From assembly GCA_958496175.1 (NCBI GenBank), contig OY292280.1, positions 13,020,001 through 13,084,000 of the forward strand: 64,000 nucleotides of DNA, read 5' to 3'. The DNA is from Sisyra terminalis. Its lineage: Eukaryota; Arthropoda; Insecta; Neuroptera; Sisyridae. Of the stretch, positions 9,962 through 20,365 are shown in pieces (position 1 is the first letter of the stretch; each line of letters starts with the position of its first letter). The notes under the pieces were generated by a model that worked only from the letters and a program-made list of their open reading frames with translations, searched no databases and was not told where the DNA came from. The position numbers and the translations under genes were made by a program.

Positions 9962-12583
9962 GTGGAAATGACTGGTAGTAGTATTTTTGATTATATCCAC
10001 CACGCGGATCATAACGAGATGGCAGAACAACTAGGTCTTGGACTATCACAGGGGCAAAATATCGCGTCGCCTAATAGTGCAGCGTCGGAAGAAGGCACCT
10101 CGACAACCGGTACAAATAATCCTGACGGTAAGTACCTTCCGGAAACCTTCCAACAAAAACGGTTGATTCCATTTTTAATTCCAGTATCGACGATCATGTC
10201 ACTCACGGGAACCGGACCTTTCAAGGGCCTGGACCGGGCGTTTTGCGTTCGAATGAAATCAACCCTTACAAAACGGGGATGCCACTTCAAGTCATCGGGA
10301 TACAGGGTAAGTAATCCAGACGTTTTTATGTCTCGATTTTCGAGCACTTTTTTTCGGGTAGACAGACAGTGGAAAGTCTACGTATATCCACATTATAGAA
10401 TAATATCAGTGTGAATTCCAGGTAGTGTTGCTGCTATGTCGATTAAGGCCGCAGTATACATTTTCACATTCAAGAAAATCACAGCCTCCGTTATTGGGAA
10501 TGGTCGCCTTAGCCATCGCCCTTCCTCCCCCAAGCGTCCATGAAATCCGCCTCGAATCCGACATGTTTGTCACCCGAATCAACTTCGACTTCCGGATAGC
10601 ACATTGTGAACCAAGGTACGGACTTACTAATACTTCTAAACGATCTAACTAATCAATTTTTCCATAGGGTTTCAGAACTTTTGGATTACACCGCCGAAGA
10701 ATTAACAGGCAAGAACTTGTACGCCCTATGCCACGGTGAGGATGCCAACAAACTGCGAAAGTGTCACCTTGACTGTAAGTTCACCCATAATCCCATCAAA
10801 CCTCCACTAAATAGTTTTCCTTCCAGTAATAAGCAAAGGTCAAGTCTTGACCCACTACTATCGAATGATGAACAAAAACGGAGGATACACCTGGGTCCAA
10901 ACTTGTGCAACTGTTGTTTGTAACTCAAAAAACGCTGATGAACAAAACATCATCTGTGTAAACTACATAATTAGGTACCCACTTCATTTCTATTTCATTA
11001 AAAGTTTTCTCTATAACATCCCCATCATTTCAGTGGATTAGAATTCGAAAATCTCATAATGGACTGTTGCCAATTAGAAGATAATTCCCAAACGGTTAAG
11101 CATGAAGAAACTAGTGGAAACGATCCAGAAAATCGGTCCCCCGATGGCGATCGTGGAGGTACTATAAAAAATACATATCTCCAGAAAATCGGAGTAACTT
11201 TTATGGGTTTTAGAAGGTCATAACAGTGGAGGAGCCTCAAATCCTCATCAAGACACCCACCGGTCACCTCCCAATGTGGACGATGGTTCCAGCGATGGTC
11301 CTAGTGACCCACACGGAAAGGGTCGCCACATGGATCATGTAACGCAACTCCACGTGGATACTTTACCAGTGAAAAGCATTCAATCCACCAAAGAACGTCA
11401 ACCTACCAAACGTAAAATTCACTCAGTAGAAGAAGCCAGTGGTTCCGATGAAGAAACCCACGAAGATGAAGTCGACAGTGCAAAAATAGCACGCAAAAAC
11501 CAAAATTCTGTTAGCCGAAACATAGTAATGTCTCCGGCTTCTTCTTCGTGTCATTCCACCCACGTTTCGGAAGTTCGCAATGATAAAGCATCGCATGAAG
11601 CTGAAGATGCCAATTCTGGGGCGACGTCTGTAAAAGATTTGGAACATGCCATGTCGAAACATTTGCCAAACAACGGGGTGATGTTGGCGACAAATTTGGC
11701 AACGCCTAGTAAACCTGTAGTAGCGACGAAAACTTCTCCGATGAGTATCAGTCACCATCAGCCTACAGATTTCAGTACTGATGCACTACTGAAACAGCAA
11801 CAGCAGCGTAGTACAATTCAGTGGATTGGAGCTCATCATCATCTCAGCCATTTGGGACATCACCAGCAGTTGCAGCACGCGCAAGCGCAGCCAGGTGGAG
11901 CCACTGCGCCTTTACCAGCTACTGCACTGTTGCGCCAACTGTACGCAAACCGTGAAAGTGTGATTCGAGCAAATGTTCATGGAATCACTTCCAGTGGGGG
12001 TAGTGCAGCGAGGAATTCTGGAAATGGATGGAACGATGTGTCCCAAGTTGGAGTAGGTCCTCTACCGACACCTCCAGGAAGTGAAGGTTCCTCCGCGTAT
12101 GTGGAGCATCAGTTTATGTTGGCGCAACAAAAGTCAGGGAATGTGCCAAATTCGGATGCTTTTACTAGTCTGATATCAACGTATTCAAGTGCTAGTGGTG
12201 GAGGAAGTGTGACGGCTCCTTCCACTTATACTATGGACTATCATTCGGCGATGACTCCTCCATCGTCCGTGTCCCCTCGGGATAAACACCAGCAACTTCA
12301 CAGTGGAAGTGTTGCTTTTGATACTCCTGTGTATTCGGATGTACTGCGGCACCATCAGTATGGAGTTGGTGTAGGTGACTCCCCTGCACAACCTCTACCG
12401 TTGAAACCGCAGGTCTATTCGGCAGTTCATCCTGGAGCCCTCGATCCCAGTCCCTACACGTCCCTGGATCAGGCCCAGTTCTACCACCATGGATCAGCCA
12501 CCGCAGGATTCCACCTGTACCACCCCTCAAACAAATCTACTACAACGTCATCAACAAACTGGTACTCCACATCTTCGTCATAG
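9962..12583 (+). CDS. trh: Trachealess, bHLH-PAS transcription factor (5' exons missing)
   Basis: Seven exons: 9962..10127, 10185..10306, 10422..10615, 10668..10774, 10827..10974, 11034..11158, 11214..12583. All introns are GT-AG, and the joined frame is open for 743 aa to TAG. Visible domains: the end of PAS-A (TGSSIFDYIHHADHNEMAEQ), the conserved linker FCVRMKSTLTKRGCHFKSSG, then PAS-B plus PAC motif at about residues 130-245 (HEIRLESDMFVTRINFDFRI; GGYTWVQTCATVVC; ADEQNIICVNYIIS). The long tail keeps trachealess-specific blocks: VKDLEHAMSKHLP, STIQWIG, PATALLRQLYANRESVIRA, PLPTPPGSE, YHSAMTPPSSVSPRDK, FHLYHP, and a WYST ending. A His/Gln-rich stretch lies at about 11804-11893, and a basic TKRK follows the PAC region. 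These tail blocks separate it from single-minded and match trachealess/NPAS3. In Drosophila the protein pairs with Tango, binds ACGTG-core sites and specifies trachea and salivary duct. The bHLH and early PAS-A exons are upstream of 9962, not seen here. Confidence 0.95.
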
Positions 12584-12754
12584 TTAACTCCTAAACTACC
12601 CAATAATCCACGTACTTCTCATCATTCCTTTGCAGAGTCTTAAATCTGCATCATCCTAATTTTTGTACTTAAACAATTGTTTTTCTTAAAATTTCACGTG
12701 GGAAAACGCGTGAAAATTTATTCGCCGGGCATTTTAAGTAATATTCTTGTATAT

Positions 12755-12760
12755 AATAAA
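12755..12760 (+). terminator. Candidate polyadenylation signal for trachealess
   Basis: AATAAA 172 bp after the stop codon, followed by an A-rich stretch. Another AATAAA is at 12940-12945. Which one is used cannot be told from sequence. Confidence 0.5.
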
Positions 12761-13699
12761 TTAAATGAAAAAAAAATCCAAAAAATCCAAAAAAATCCCT
12801 ATAAATATAATAGGTAAAATATTTGACGTGTAGAGCTCTATTATTCGTAAAAAAATATTATTAAATATTAATTACTATCATTAATTATTATAAATTAATT
12901 CGTCAGCACATTTTCTTTGTTATGTCTATGCCAAATATTAATAAAAAAAAACAAATGCAATCAGAAACAATTGAATGTTTTAAAACAAATCAGCCATTTT
13001 TAACTTATTAACCAATGAATTGATCGAAACAATTATTTTGTGTTTCAATTTGACTTCCTTTGTAAATATTAATTATACGTTTAAGTTGGTCCCCTACTTT
13101 CTATGGACATGATAGTTACACCAAAGATAAAAAGCTTATTTTCCAAAAAAAAAAAAAAATGGAAAATTCTAATACATGTCTATAAGAATAAAGTATTCTT
13201 AGCCAATAATTTAAACTTTTTATCAACGATACAACAGCTAAATAAACCACCAATTTTTTTTAATAATTCAAAAACGCATGCGCAACAGGTTGGCCAATTT
13301 GACATTCACCAAAAAATCACATTTTTGATTCGTTGTATTATTAAATTAGTGTCCCACTGTAGTCACAATATGTGAATTTCATGGATAAATGTGTGTATTT
13401 CATTCACATTATTGTCAAAGGTAATCTACTTATAACTTTTCAAGTTCCCAGCATTTTACACTTTCACGAGACACACACACGTTAATGTATGAAATTATAC
13501 ATATTACGGCTTTACAATGGGAATAGATGGTCAATTTATTCTAATCCGACTTCTAAAGTAAAAAAAAAATTAAACAAAAAACTATTGAAACTTTTTGCTT
13601 GACTGAATCTAATATTACAAGAAAAAAATTATTAGAATCACTTAATTGATTTATCCAAAACAAATGAATGTTTCAACAAGAAAATTTTAATGTATGTAT
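12761..13699. other. AT-rich spacer, possibly including distal 3' UTR
   Basis: Contains the alternative AATAAA at 12940 and a 14-A run at about 13146-13159. No credible coding frame, RNA gene or repeat boundary. Confidence 0.45.
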
Positions 13700-14037
13700 G
13701 ACAAAACAGAACATTTCTATATACGTTTTTTTTTTATTCAATTTCATTTTTTTTCTAATGGATTTTTTAAATTCGCCCGACATACGTAGCTCAACCCCAG
13801 TAAATGATGTTTGGTTTTTATGGGGAATTTTATTATTTGAATCACGGCCGAATTTACTGAGTAGGTTGTAGCCTACTTATTTACATAATGACACTTGTAA
13901 ATTACAAAAAAATCTTTAAATTTCAAAATGATAACCTTTCTTTTCCTCCATGTATTCAAACGTAGCCTTTTCTATAATTCCCTATTTCCTCAGATGGAAA
14001 ATTGGAATTCCGAATGCAAAGTAGCTCATAAAAACAT

Positions 14038-14262
14038 CGATATTTTTAAAAGTGAAACATTAAAGTTTATGAGCGATATATCGATTTTTTTTCGATAATT
14101 TTTACCATTAGTTTTTGCTACTATGGTGATTAGCGACTCTAGGGTTTACAAAAATACGTAAAAATCCTACAGGTGATCGAGTGATCCTAGTGGCTACTTC
14201 AAATCTTGTAGGTTTTTAGGTTTTATCGGCCATATAATCGATGTTAAAACATCGATATATCG
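14038..14262. promoter_or_regulatory. Cluster of CGATA motifs
   Basis: CGATA or its complement TATCG occurs at about 14038, 14074, 14079 (complement), 14093, 14224 (complement), 14253 and 14258 (complement), including two CGATATATCG palindromes. In Drosophila, clustered CGATA is the recognition pattern of BEAF-32 boundary protein, and TATCGATA that of DREF. Whether this species uses either is unknown. The SINE-like copies further right also contain TTCGATATTTCTCGAT, so the cluster may be repeat-derived. Confidence 0.2.
14164..14212 (+). repeat. Degenerate tRNA-related fragment
   Basis: CCTACAGGTGATCGAGTGAT and the following bases align nearly without gaps to the tRNA-like head of the copies at 16540 and 16996, including the closing TGTAGG. 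The box-B-like region is decayed (TTTTTAGGTTTTAT). It looks like an old, truncated relative. Confidence 0.4.
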
Positions 14263-14388
14263 TTTGCATCTCTGAAAGGAACGTAGTTTTTTATTTCCGA
14301 ATCTAGATGTTTTTCTTTACCAAAATATTTTATTTTTGAAACTTATTATCTTTGTGCCAAATTATTTGGCTCATATTTATTTAGAATT

Positions 14389-14554
14389 GTCAAATCCGGC
14401 AACGTTGCATTTTCTACTTTTTTCGTGATTTTTTGTGAATTCACTTGTAATATGGTATAATTTTCTCATTTGTCGCTAAATTTTCATTATGAGTCAATTT
14501 ATTCGCACACTAAATTAAAAATAAAGTAGAAAATGCAACGTTGCCAGATTTGAC
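14389..14554. mobile_element. 166-bp MITE-like hairpin element
   Basis: GTCAAATCCGGCAACGTTGC onward (arm 14389-14420) is repeated inverted at 14523-14554 with a single mismatch, so ~32-bp terminal inverted repeats enclose ~100 bp of unique sequence. No open frame. A target duplication is not clear, so the family is undetermined. The CAACGTTGCCAAAT phrase also closes both SINE-like copies to the right. Confidence 0.6.
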
Positions 14555-14654
14555 GTTTCTTTTAGGGACATGAATCAATTATTTTATTTAATTAAATTTT
14601 CTTGGGAAGAAAAACACGTAATTTGAGTTTCACTTACATAACGGGAATTCCAAT

Positions 14655-14785
14655 CATAATGGGAAGTTTACCAAAAAGTGGCGCCATCACAAGTGTGCTC
14701 GAAGTACTAACTATGTATGGTAATAAAGATTAGTACTCCAGATAGACTTGTGGTGGCGCCACATCTTGAGACATTTCCCATCATG
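14655..14785. repeat. Interrupted inverted repeat with GTGGCGCCA arms
   Basis: Nested matching blocks in mirror order: AATGGGAA (14658) with TTTCCCAT (14774), GTGGCGCCA (14678) with TGGCGCCAC (14754), CACAAGT (14688) with ACTTGTG (14746), and AGTACTA (14703) with TAGTACT (14731). The spacers between blocks are of similar size, so the ~130-bp unit folds into one long stem with internal loops. GAATTCCAA/TTGGAATAC outside may extend it. It is probably an old MITE. Confidence 0.55.
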
Positions 14786-15025
14786 CAGTGCTTGCTTGGA
14801 ATACCTTCTTATTTGTTATCTTATCTGCCCATTTTTAAAGTAGAAAGAAATATTATTGATCAACAAATTATAAAATTTTAATTCTAAAAGAAATATACAA
14901 CCATTGATAATAAACTTCCAGTTTTAGTGATGTTCTGTTTTGTCAGATGATGCATTAACATTTTTGTTTGGATATTCTTAAGCACAGTGAAATTCGATCA
15001 AATCAAATCCGTTACACTTGGGTTA

Positions 15026-15126
15026 AGTGTTGGTGCGCACTGCGCAAACGTCAATTGTTCGCCACGTGTAAAGATTGCGACGCCATTTTGTCATGGTATT
15101 GTAAACAAAATGGCGGCACCAACACT
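15026..15126. repeat. 101-bp unit with 11-bp terminal inverted repeats
   Basis: AGTGTTGGTGC (15026-15036) is inverted as GCACCAACACT (15116-15126). An inner CGCCATTTTG (15081-15090) pairs with CAAAATGGCG (15106-15115). The unit is markedly richer in G+C than its surroundings, which fits a small inserted element. No target duplication recognised. Confidence 0.45.
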
Positions 15127-16539
15127 CCTATCCAATAGGAAAGTAATTATTTAGTTATTTTGTTTGTTTTAAGCAAGCTTAGTACAAAGAATTTAAAATA
15201 TTAAAGTGAAAAATTGCTATTGTGATGTTAGTTTTTATTTACTTCTCATTTGTGACGAATGGAAATTAAAATCAGGAAAATCTATTGGTGAAAATGTTGA
15301 TTTTCTCGACTGGAATAAAACTTCTAATAGTGAAGCGATTTCGATCCGCTTTTTTTATATCAAATGAATTATTTGAGGTTTTGTTAATTAACGTTAATGA
15401 ATTTTTAATTATCGTATAATTATCTTATTAATTAAGTATCTCTTCTAAATATTTACTGATAGCTATTAATCATTAGTTATTGAATCAATTTGATAAAAAA
15501 AAAATGTTATTTGTCGTTCCAAAATCGGAAAAATAAAAACCGATTAAGTTATTATTTTTTTTAATTGAATAATAAAATGTTATGAACATATTAATTATAA
15601 TTTTTACCTTAAGAAATTTATTTTGTTAATTACTATTTTTTTATTGGTTAATTAAAGTTTAGTTATGTTTATTTTTTACATTGATTAATAGTAAATCGAA
15701 ACCTTGGAACTTATCATTCTTGCTTTATCTCTAGGGTATTGAACCAATTTTGGAAAATTTATTTAAACTATTCTCTATTACATTATAAAATTTACTGTAT
15801 TATCAATAATATTCGATGTTAAAGTTTAAAACCGCAAAACTGCGCCAAACACGCCATCTGTGGAATGGCGGTGACACCATTTGCAAGTAAACAAGGTAAT
15901 CTAATTCTGCCATTTTTCTTCAAAATTGGATAGAATTTTCTTCAATTGATGTCTATTGCCTCAATATATAAATATCTCTACAAAATTTCCGTATAAACTG
16001 CGTGTTTCTCTTCCAATGAATCCCAAAAAGTGTGGTTAGTTGAAAGCTTGGTTAACATAACCTAAAAAAACCAGTTTCGAAAAAAAACCGAAAGATGGCA
16101 TTGATATGTAAAATATCATTTTCCACTGTTTTAAGGTGGATCCTAGCACCATTTCTCCTTAAAAGACATTTATGCTGACTATAGATCTACCAAATACTAG
16201 CGACAATTTATAATACCACAATGATATAAATTATACTTCTAACAATTTATCGGTAATAATTGTTAGTTTTTTTTTAATACCATGATTTACTGATGAAATT
16301 TGAAATTTTTTTCAAATTTTAATTCCCTTCGCGTCTACACATGCGCTTTGCACATTAAGGCGTGGTCCAGCTTAATTTTTGTACAGCGCCATCTACGTGT
16401 CGGTTTCTAGAAGCTCTAACCATGTGGCTTTCCCAAATGAAAAAACTTCTATTTAAGTCTCTCTTCCCTGATTATAGGTTGCTGTTATCAACTCGCACTA
16501 AGTTTTTTTTTTTTTTTTAAAACGCCAATTTTTTTAAAA
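15127..16539. other. AT-rich non-coding DNA
   Basis: No credible open frame, RNA gene or bounded repeat. Two less AT-rich patches (about 15,840-15,895 and 16,325-16,420) contain GCGCCA/CGCCATCT phrases typical of decayed small elements, without clear ends. A 19-T run lies at about 16504-16518. Confidence 0.4.
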
Positions 16540-16995
16540 GCCTACTGGTGGCCGAGTGGTCAAGATGGCCACTTCCAAAACTGGTAGGTGTTCGGTTCGA
16601 ATCTCGAGTCGAGAGAATTTTCGATATTTCTCGATTACGGATTTTTATTGACCCTAGAGTCACTACAGACCTTGGTATTTATTGAGCAACAGTTAATTAC
16701 AATTAAAAATAATAGAAAAGTTAATCATTAATACCTTTAAGATCGAATAAAAAACATAGAAACTTAAAGCGTGAACAATTAATCAAGAAAGCCATGTTTA
16801 CTTGTATATGACGTCACTGGAGTTGCAACCAATCGCAATGGTTTCCATTGAAATTTTCAATTTTTTTTCTCGTGGAATTTACAAAAAGTATGCATAATAT
16901 AATTTAAAATAAAGTTAAATATGTTTTTTACGTTAATATATGGTTTGTGCTGTATTCCCAACGTTGCCAAATATTGATAAATATTTACCAGAAAA
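16540..16995 (+). mobile_element. tRNA-derived SINE-like repeat, copy 1
   Basis: The head looks like a tRNA: an RNA polymerase III box A (TGGCCGAGTGG, 16549-16559), as in Ser/Leu tRNAs, and a box B (GGTTCGAATCT, 16594-16604) 34 bp further on. The acceptor arm cannot pair (GCCTACT against CTCGAG...), so it is not a working tRNA gene. A ~370-bp body follows, ending CAACGTTGCCAAAT at about 16972, then ~20 bp before copy 2. The body is conserved in copy 2 along its full length, including TGACGTCA. There is no poly-A tail, and no target duplication is clear. Confidence 0.7.
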
Positions 16996-17451
16996 GCCTA
17001 TTGGTGGCCGAGGGGTCAAAGTGGCCGCTCCAAATTCAATAGGTGTTGGGTTCGAATCTTGAGTTGAGCAAATTTTCGATATTTCTCGATAACGGATTTT
17101 TATTGACTCTAGAGTCGCTACTGATCTTGGTAGTTATGGAGCAACGGATAATTACAATAAAAAAAACAGAAAAATCAATTTTTAATAACTCAAAGATCGA
17201 ATAAAAGACTTAGAAGCATAAAGCACGAACAATTAATCAAGAAAGCCATGTTTACTAGTATATGACGTCATTGGAGTTGAACCAATCACAGGCCAATTTT
17301 GTTCCCGTTGAAATTTTAATAGTTTTCAATTGCTTTTCTTGTGAAATTTACTAAAAGTATGCATATTTTATTGTAAAATAGATTGAAATATGTTTTTTAC
17401 GCTAATATATGATATGTGCTATATTTCCAACGTTGCCAAATACCCTTACGA
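16996..17451 (+). mobile_element. tRNA-derived SINE-like repeat, copy 2
   Basis: Direct tandem copy of 16540-16995 with scattered substitutions and small indels. Box A is TGGCCGAGGGG (17005-17015) and box B is GGTTCGAATCT (17049-17059). The body carries the same landmarks: TTCGATATTTCTCGAT, TTTTTATTGACTCTAGAGTC, AAGAAAGCCATGTTTACT, TATGACGTCA, and the closing CAACGTTGCCAAAT. Tandem arrangement is unusual for a SINE and suggests either insertion into an existing copy or duplication of the whole unit. Confidence 0.7.
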
Positions 17452-18683
17452 TTTTTAGAGTTTTTGAATGAAATTATTTATAAATTAGTAAAGTTTTGAT
17501 TTTAAATGGATTGCTATATAGCGATTGTAACAGTAAAAATAATTATTAAATTAAAATTTTGAGACTATTTATGATTCAGGAACATATGTAGGACGTCCGA
17601 AAGGACCAACTTATGATAAAATTATAACAAATTTTGTTAAATTATTAGTTCCAAGGTTATAATAAAAATAGTTCATGCAACTCTTATGGGCTTTGATTTT
17701 TCTTGGATTTTTTTTTTCGGAAAATTTCAAAGAAATTTTTTTACCAAAATTGAAAAAAATCAAGCCAAAATAAAAGCCTTTACTTTTGTATTTTTTTTTT
17801 ATTCGTGAAAATTAATGAGTTTTTCAAGAAACAAATGAAAATCGTGTAAGAGTCCGGTGATGGAAAGCTAAAACTTTTCTCTATAATTTAATTTTATAAT
17901 ATTTGGTGAACAAAATACATTTTATAAAATAATTGTTATTCCGAATTTTTACGTTCAATGTTATTATTTAAAAACGGAAAATTGAAAAGGAAAACCATTT
18001 TCACATATGAAACGTTTGTAACATGAAATTGAAAAACAAAAGAAAATGAAACTATAAGGCATATAAAACGGGGACGATTTGTATATATAAAATACTAAAC
18101 ATAAAATGAAATTTACACGAAATAGTTAAGAAAAAAAAACTTTTTTTGATTTTGAATCGAATTATTGAAGATAATTTTTAATAAATAGTTTTCGCGTGCG
18201 CATTCGCATGCGCATGAAGCAACTCAATGGAATGTCTTCATTTTAAAATTACTGTAAAAAGAAAATTTGGAAATGAAAGACTTAAACATTTTCCATTTTT
18301 TTTTTCTATTTATTAAAAAAAAACGTAGCTTTAAGCATTTTTCTTAAATTGTTAATTGATTTAAATTTTTTACGGTTCGTTTATTTTTCTTTTCAAAAAT
18401 GATTTTCCTAGTTTTTCCAACAACTATATTTCTATGAAATTCATTTTGAAAATTAACAAAAAAAAATTACATATACTTAATTGTATGAGCTGATGTGCAA
18501 TAAAAAATATTCACTCAATGTAAACTTGCTGTTTTTTTTTTCCCCATCACATACCTTTTGCCATCTTTAAGGGGGATATCCTGTATGACGGCTTATTTTT
18601 TTTAAACATTTTTGGGGATTTTTTTATAACCAATGAAAAGCATAAATATACAAATTTTCAGGTATAACCTTGAATCAGGCACG
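17452..18683. other. AT-rich non-coding DNA
   Basis: Long A and T runs and no credible coding frame. GCGTGCGCATTCGCATGCGC (18194-18213) is an isolated GC-rich alternating purine-pyrimidine stretch. No RNA gene or bounded repeat seen. Confidence 0.4.
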
Positions 18684-19426
18684 TACACTGTAAAAAAGTT
18701 GATTCTGAGGTCGAATTCACTAATTTACGTTCAGTGAAATCTATTTTGCTTTATTCCATCCCAAACGGTTTGAATCAAGAATTTTATATTTCTTGTGTCA
18801 AGAAACACGCGTAGTTGAATAGAATGTATAATACATTCACAACAATGGTAAGTGTAGTTGAGTGAACTCCCCTCCACGTTTCACATCAAAATTAGGGGAT
18901 TTTATCTTTGTGTACCTAAGCTGCTCATGCGCATAACATGAAATGTTCAATACAGTTCCTTATAGTGCTGGATCACTATTGTCAATTATTGTTCATGCCG
19001 TTTTTAAGAAAATATAAATACTATCCAAGAGTATCGACAGTACAAAAAAACTTATTCCTTCTTCTCCTTCTCTTTTTTGTTTTAAAATTGTCATTAATTA
19101 ATTTTATTAGAAATTATATTGAAATTTTGAAACGACCGCGCTCCGACCTAGGTCGTTGAAGTGAAAAAGTGAGTTGGGGAGAGATAGAGTTGCCGAGTCG
19201 AATACGGGATCAAACATGAATCCTCTATACTTTACCTCTGTGTTTTCTAAGCTGTATTATCGATTTGAACCTATGAATTTTGCTTTTCATTTACCATTTT
19301 AACTTGTAAGTATGCAACATTATTTATGAATTATTGGTTTAATAAGTCTAGTAACATATTTTAATATTCATTAAAAAAATTTAAGCGGATAATTTGTGTT
19401 GAACGATTATTACATGTTTTATAAAA

Positions 19427-19495
19427 ATGGCTGATGACGCGGTCAAAGTATATTTAATGACTCGGAGGTTCGAAGATCTTATTGATAGTTTTTGA
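19427..19495 (+). CDS. Tiny coding-like frame, 22 aa
   Basis: An ATG in good context (AAAAATGG) starts MADDAVKVYLMTRRFEDLID, followed by SF and stop. The composition is protein-like, unlike the surrounding A/T-rich noise, and VKVYL...FEDLIDSF resembles the first helix of a SAM domain. The rest of such a domain is absent. It may be a broken exon from an element or gene. I cannot assign a function. Confidence 0.2.
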   Translation: MADDAVKVYLMTRRFEDLIDSF

Positions 19496-19572
19496 GATTT
19501 GTATATTATTTTTTAACAAATTAAAATATTTATATATTTATAAACTTTTATTGTTCCTCTACGAGTCGGTGT

Positions 19573-19764
19573 ATGAGTCAAACAAAAAAATTATTGGAAA
19601 CCTACGTCAAAAAAAACCAGCGAGAATTTGCTGTTCATATTAAAGTAAGTTATATTTATAATAATATATTTTATTTTATTCTAATAAATGATTACTTGTA
19701 TTTTTTATAGAATGGGCTAGGAGTTTTTAAAGTTCTTAAATATAGAACGGACTTATACTTTTAA
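19573..19764 (+). CDS. Possible small two-exon gene, 41 aa
   Basis: Exon 19573..19644 starts with ATG and ends at a perfect GTAAGT donor. A 66-bp intron ends in TTGTATTTTTTATAG. Exon 19711..19764 continues in frame and stops at TAA. An AATAAA polyadenylation signal follows at 19833-19838. The predicted protein begins MSQTKKLLETYVKKNQREFA and continues into HIKNGLGVFKVLKY; it is basic, with no signal peptide or membrane segment. I do not recognise the family. It could be the 3' end of a larger gene whose 5' part includes the 22-aa frame at 19427, or a decayed transposon gene. No conservation evidence is available. Confidence 0.3.
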
Positions 19765-20365
19765 TTAAATAATTTAAGTCTAAATATTTTGTTCTGTTTA
19801 AAAATATGTTATAATTATGTACATTTGTTCTTAATAAAATGTATAAAATGAAAACCAAATCAGCCTTTATTTAATAAATTATATCTACTTTCTAGCCAAG
19901 TATATTTTTAATTTTAAATAAAATTTAATTGAAACTAATTTGTTTTTTTGGTTGAAATATCTGTGCAAATTAAACCAAATATATAAAATTATTCATTCAA
20001 TTTCGTTTATATTTGAAGTATAGTTATGTTTGAAAGAAGTATCCAAATTTGTAATCAAGTTTATTTATTGTTTGAAATAAATATGATGGTGATTTCGTAC
20101 AAAGAAATCGAAGTTGAATTAACGTCGCTAAATTTTCCACTCAACTGAATATTTCTTGGCCCGAGAAACATTTTGAAACTATAGCGCTTGATTTAAGGAT
20201 CATGCGCATTTCGCCGTATCCAATTTTACAGCTGGTTTTAACCAAACGAAAAACGATTGAGATTAGTACGCTCTTTTTACGGTGTAGGATTTTGAGAACT
20301 AATGAGAACTGTTAGAAATAGTTGGGAAATTATTTTTGAAAATATCATTTACTCTATGATAAAAT

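Larger units (their letters stand above)
13700..14944. mobile_element. 1.2-kb segment with 15-bp perfect inverted ends
   Basis: GACAAAACAGAACAT (13700-13714) and its exact reverse complement ATGTTCTGTTTTGTC (14930-14944) face inward. The same 13-15-bp sequence is the core motif of the arrays at 1030-2405 and 8566-9085, and forms the palindrome at 985-1014. This suggests the motif is a transposon terminus. I see no convincing target duplication and no transposase. The inside holds other small inverted-repeat units, so this could be nested insertions or coincidental pairing of two dispersed motifs. Confidence 0.4.
18684..20286. mobile_element. Possible 1.6-kb element with short inverted ends
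   Basis: TACACTGTAAAAAAG (18684-18698) matches the reverse complement of CTTTTTACGGTGTA (20273-20286) with one mismatch and one gap. ACACTGTAAAAA-type termini are common on insect transposons. Both end regions share scattered GTTGAATT-type words and a CATGCGCAT. No target duplication is visible, so the boundaries are tentative. The interior holds the small coding-like segments described separately. Confidence 0.3.

Noticed and set aside
11423..12530. Minus-strand frames opposite the last trachealess exon
   Set aside because: Shadows of the conserved coding exon on the other strand.
16540..16612. Functional serine or leucine tRNA gene
   Set aside because: Box A and box B are good, but the acceptor stem cannot pair and no proper 3' end is present; it is the head of a SINE-like repeat.
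18938..19159. 73-codon plus-strand frame
   Set aside because: Low-complexity Leu/Phe stretch from T-rich DNA, no homology recognised, and no clear start context or splice support.
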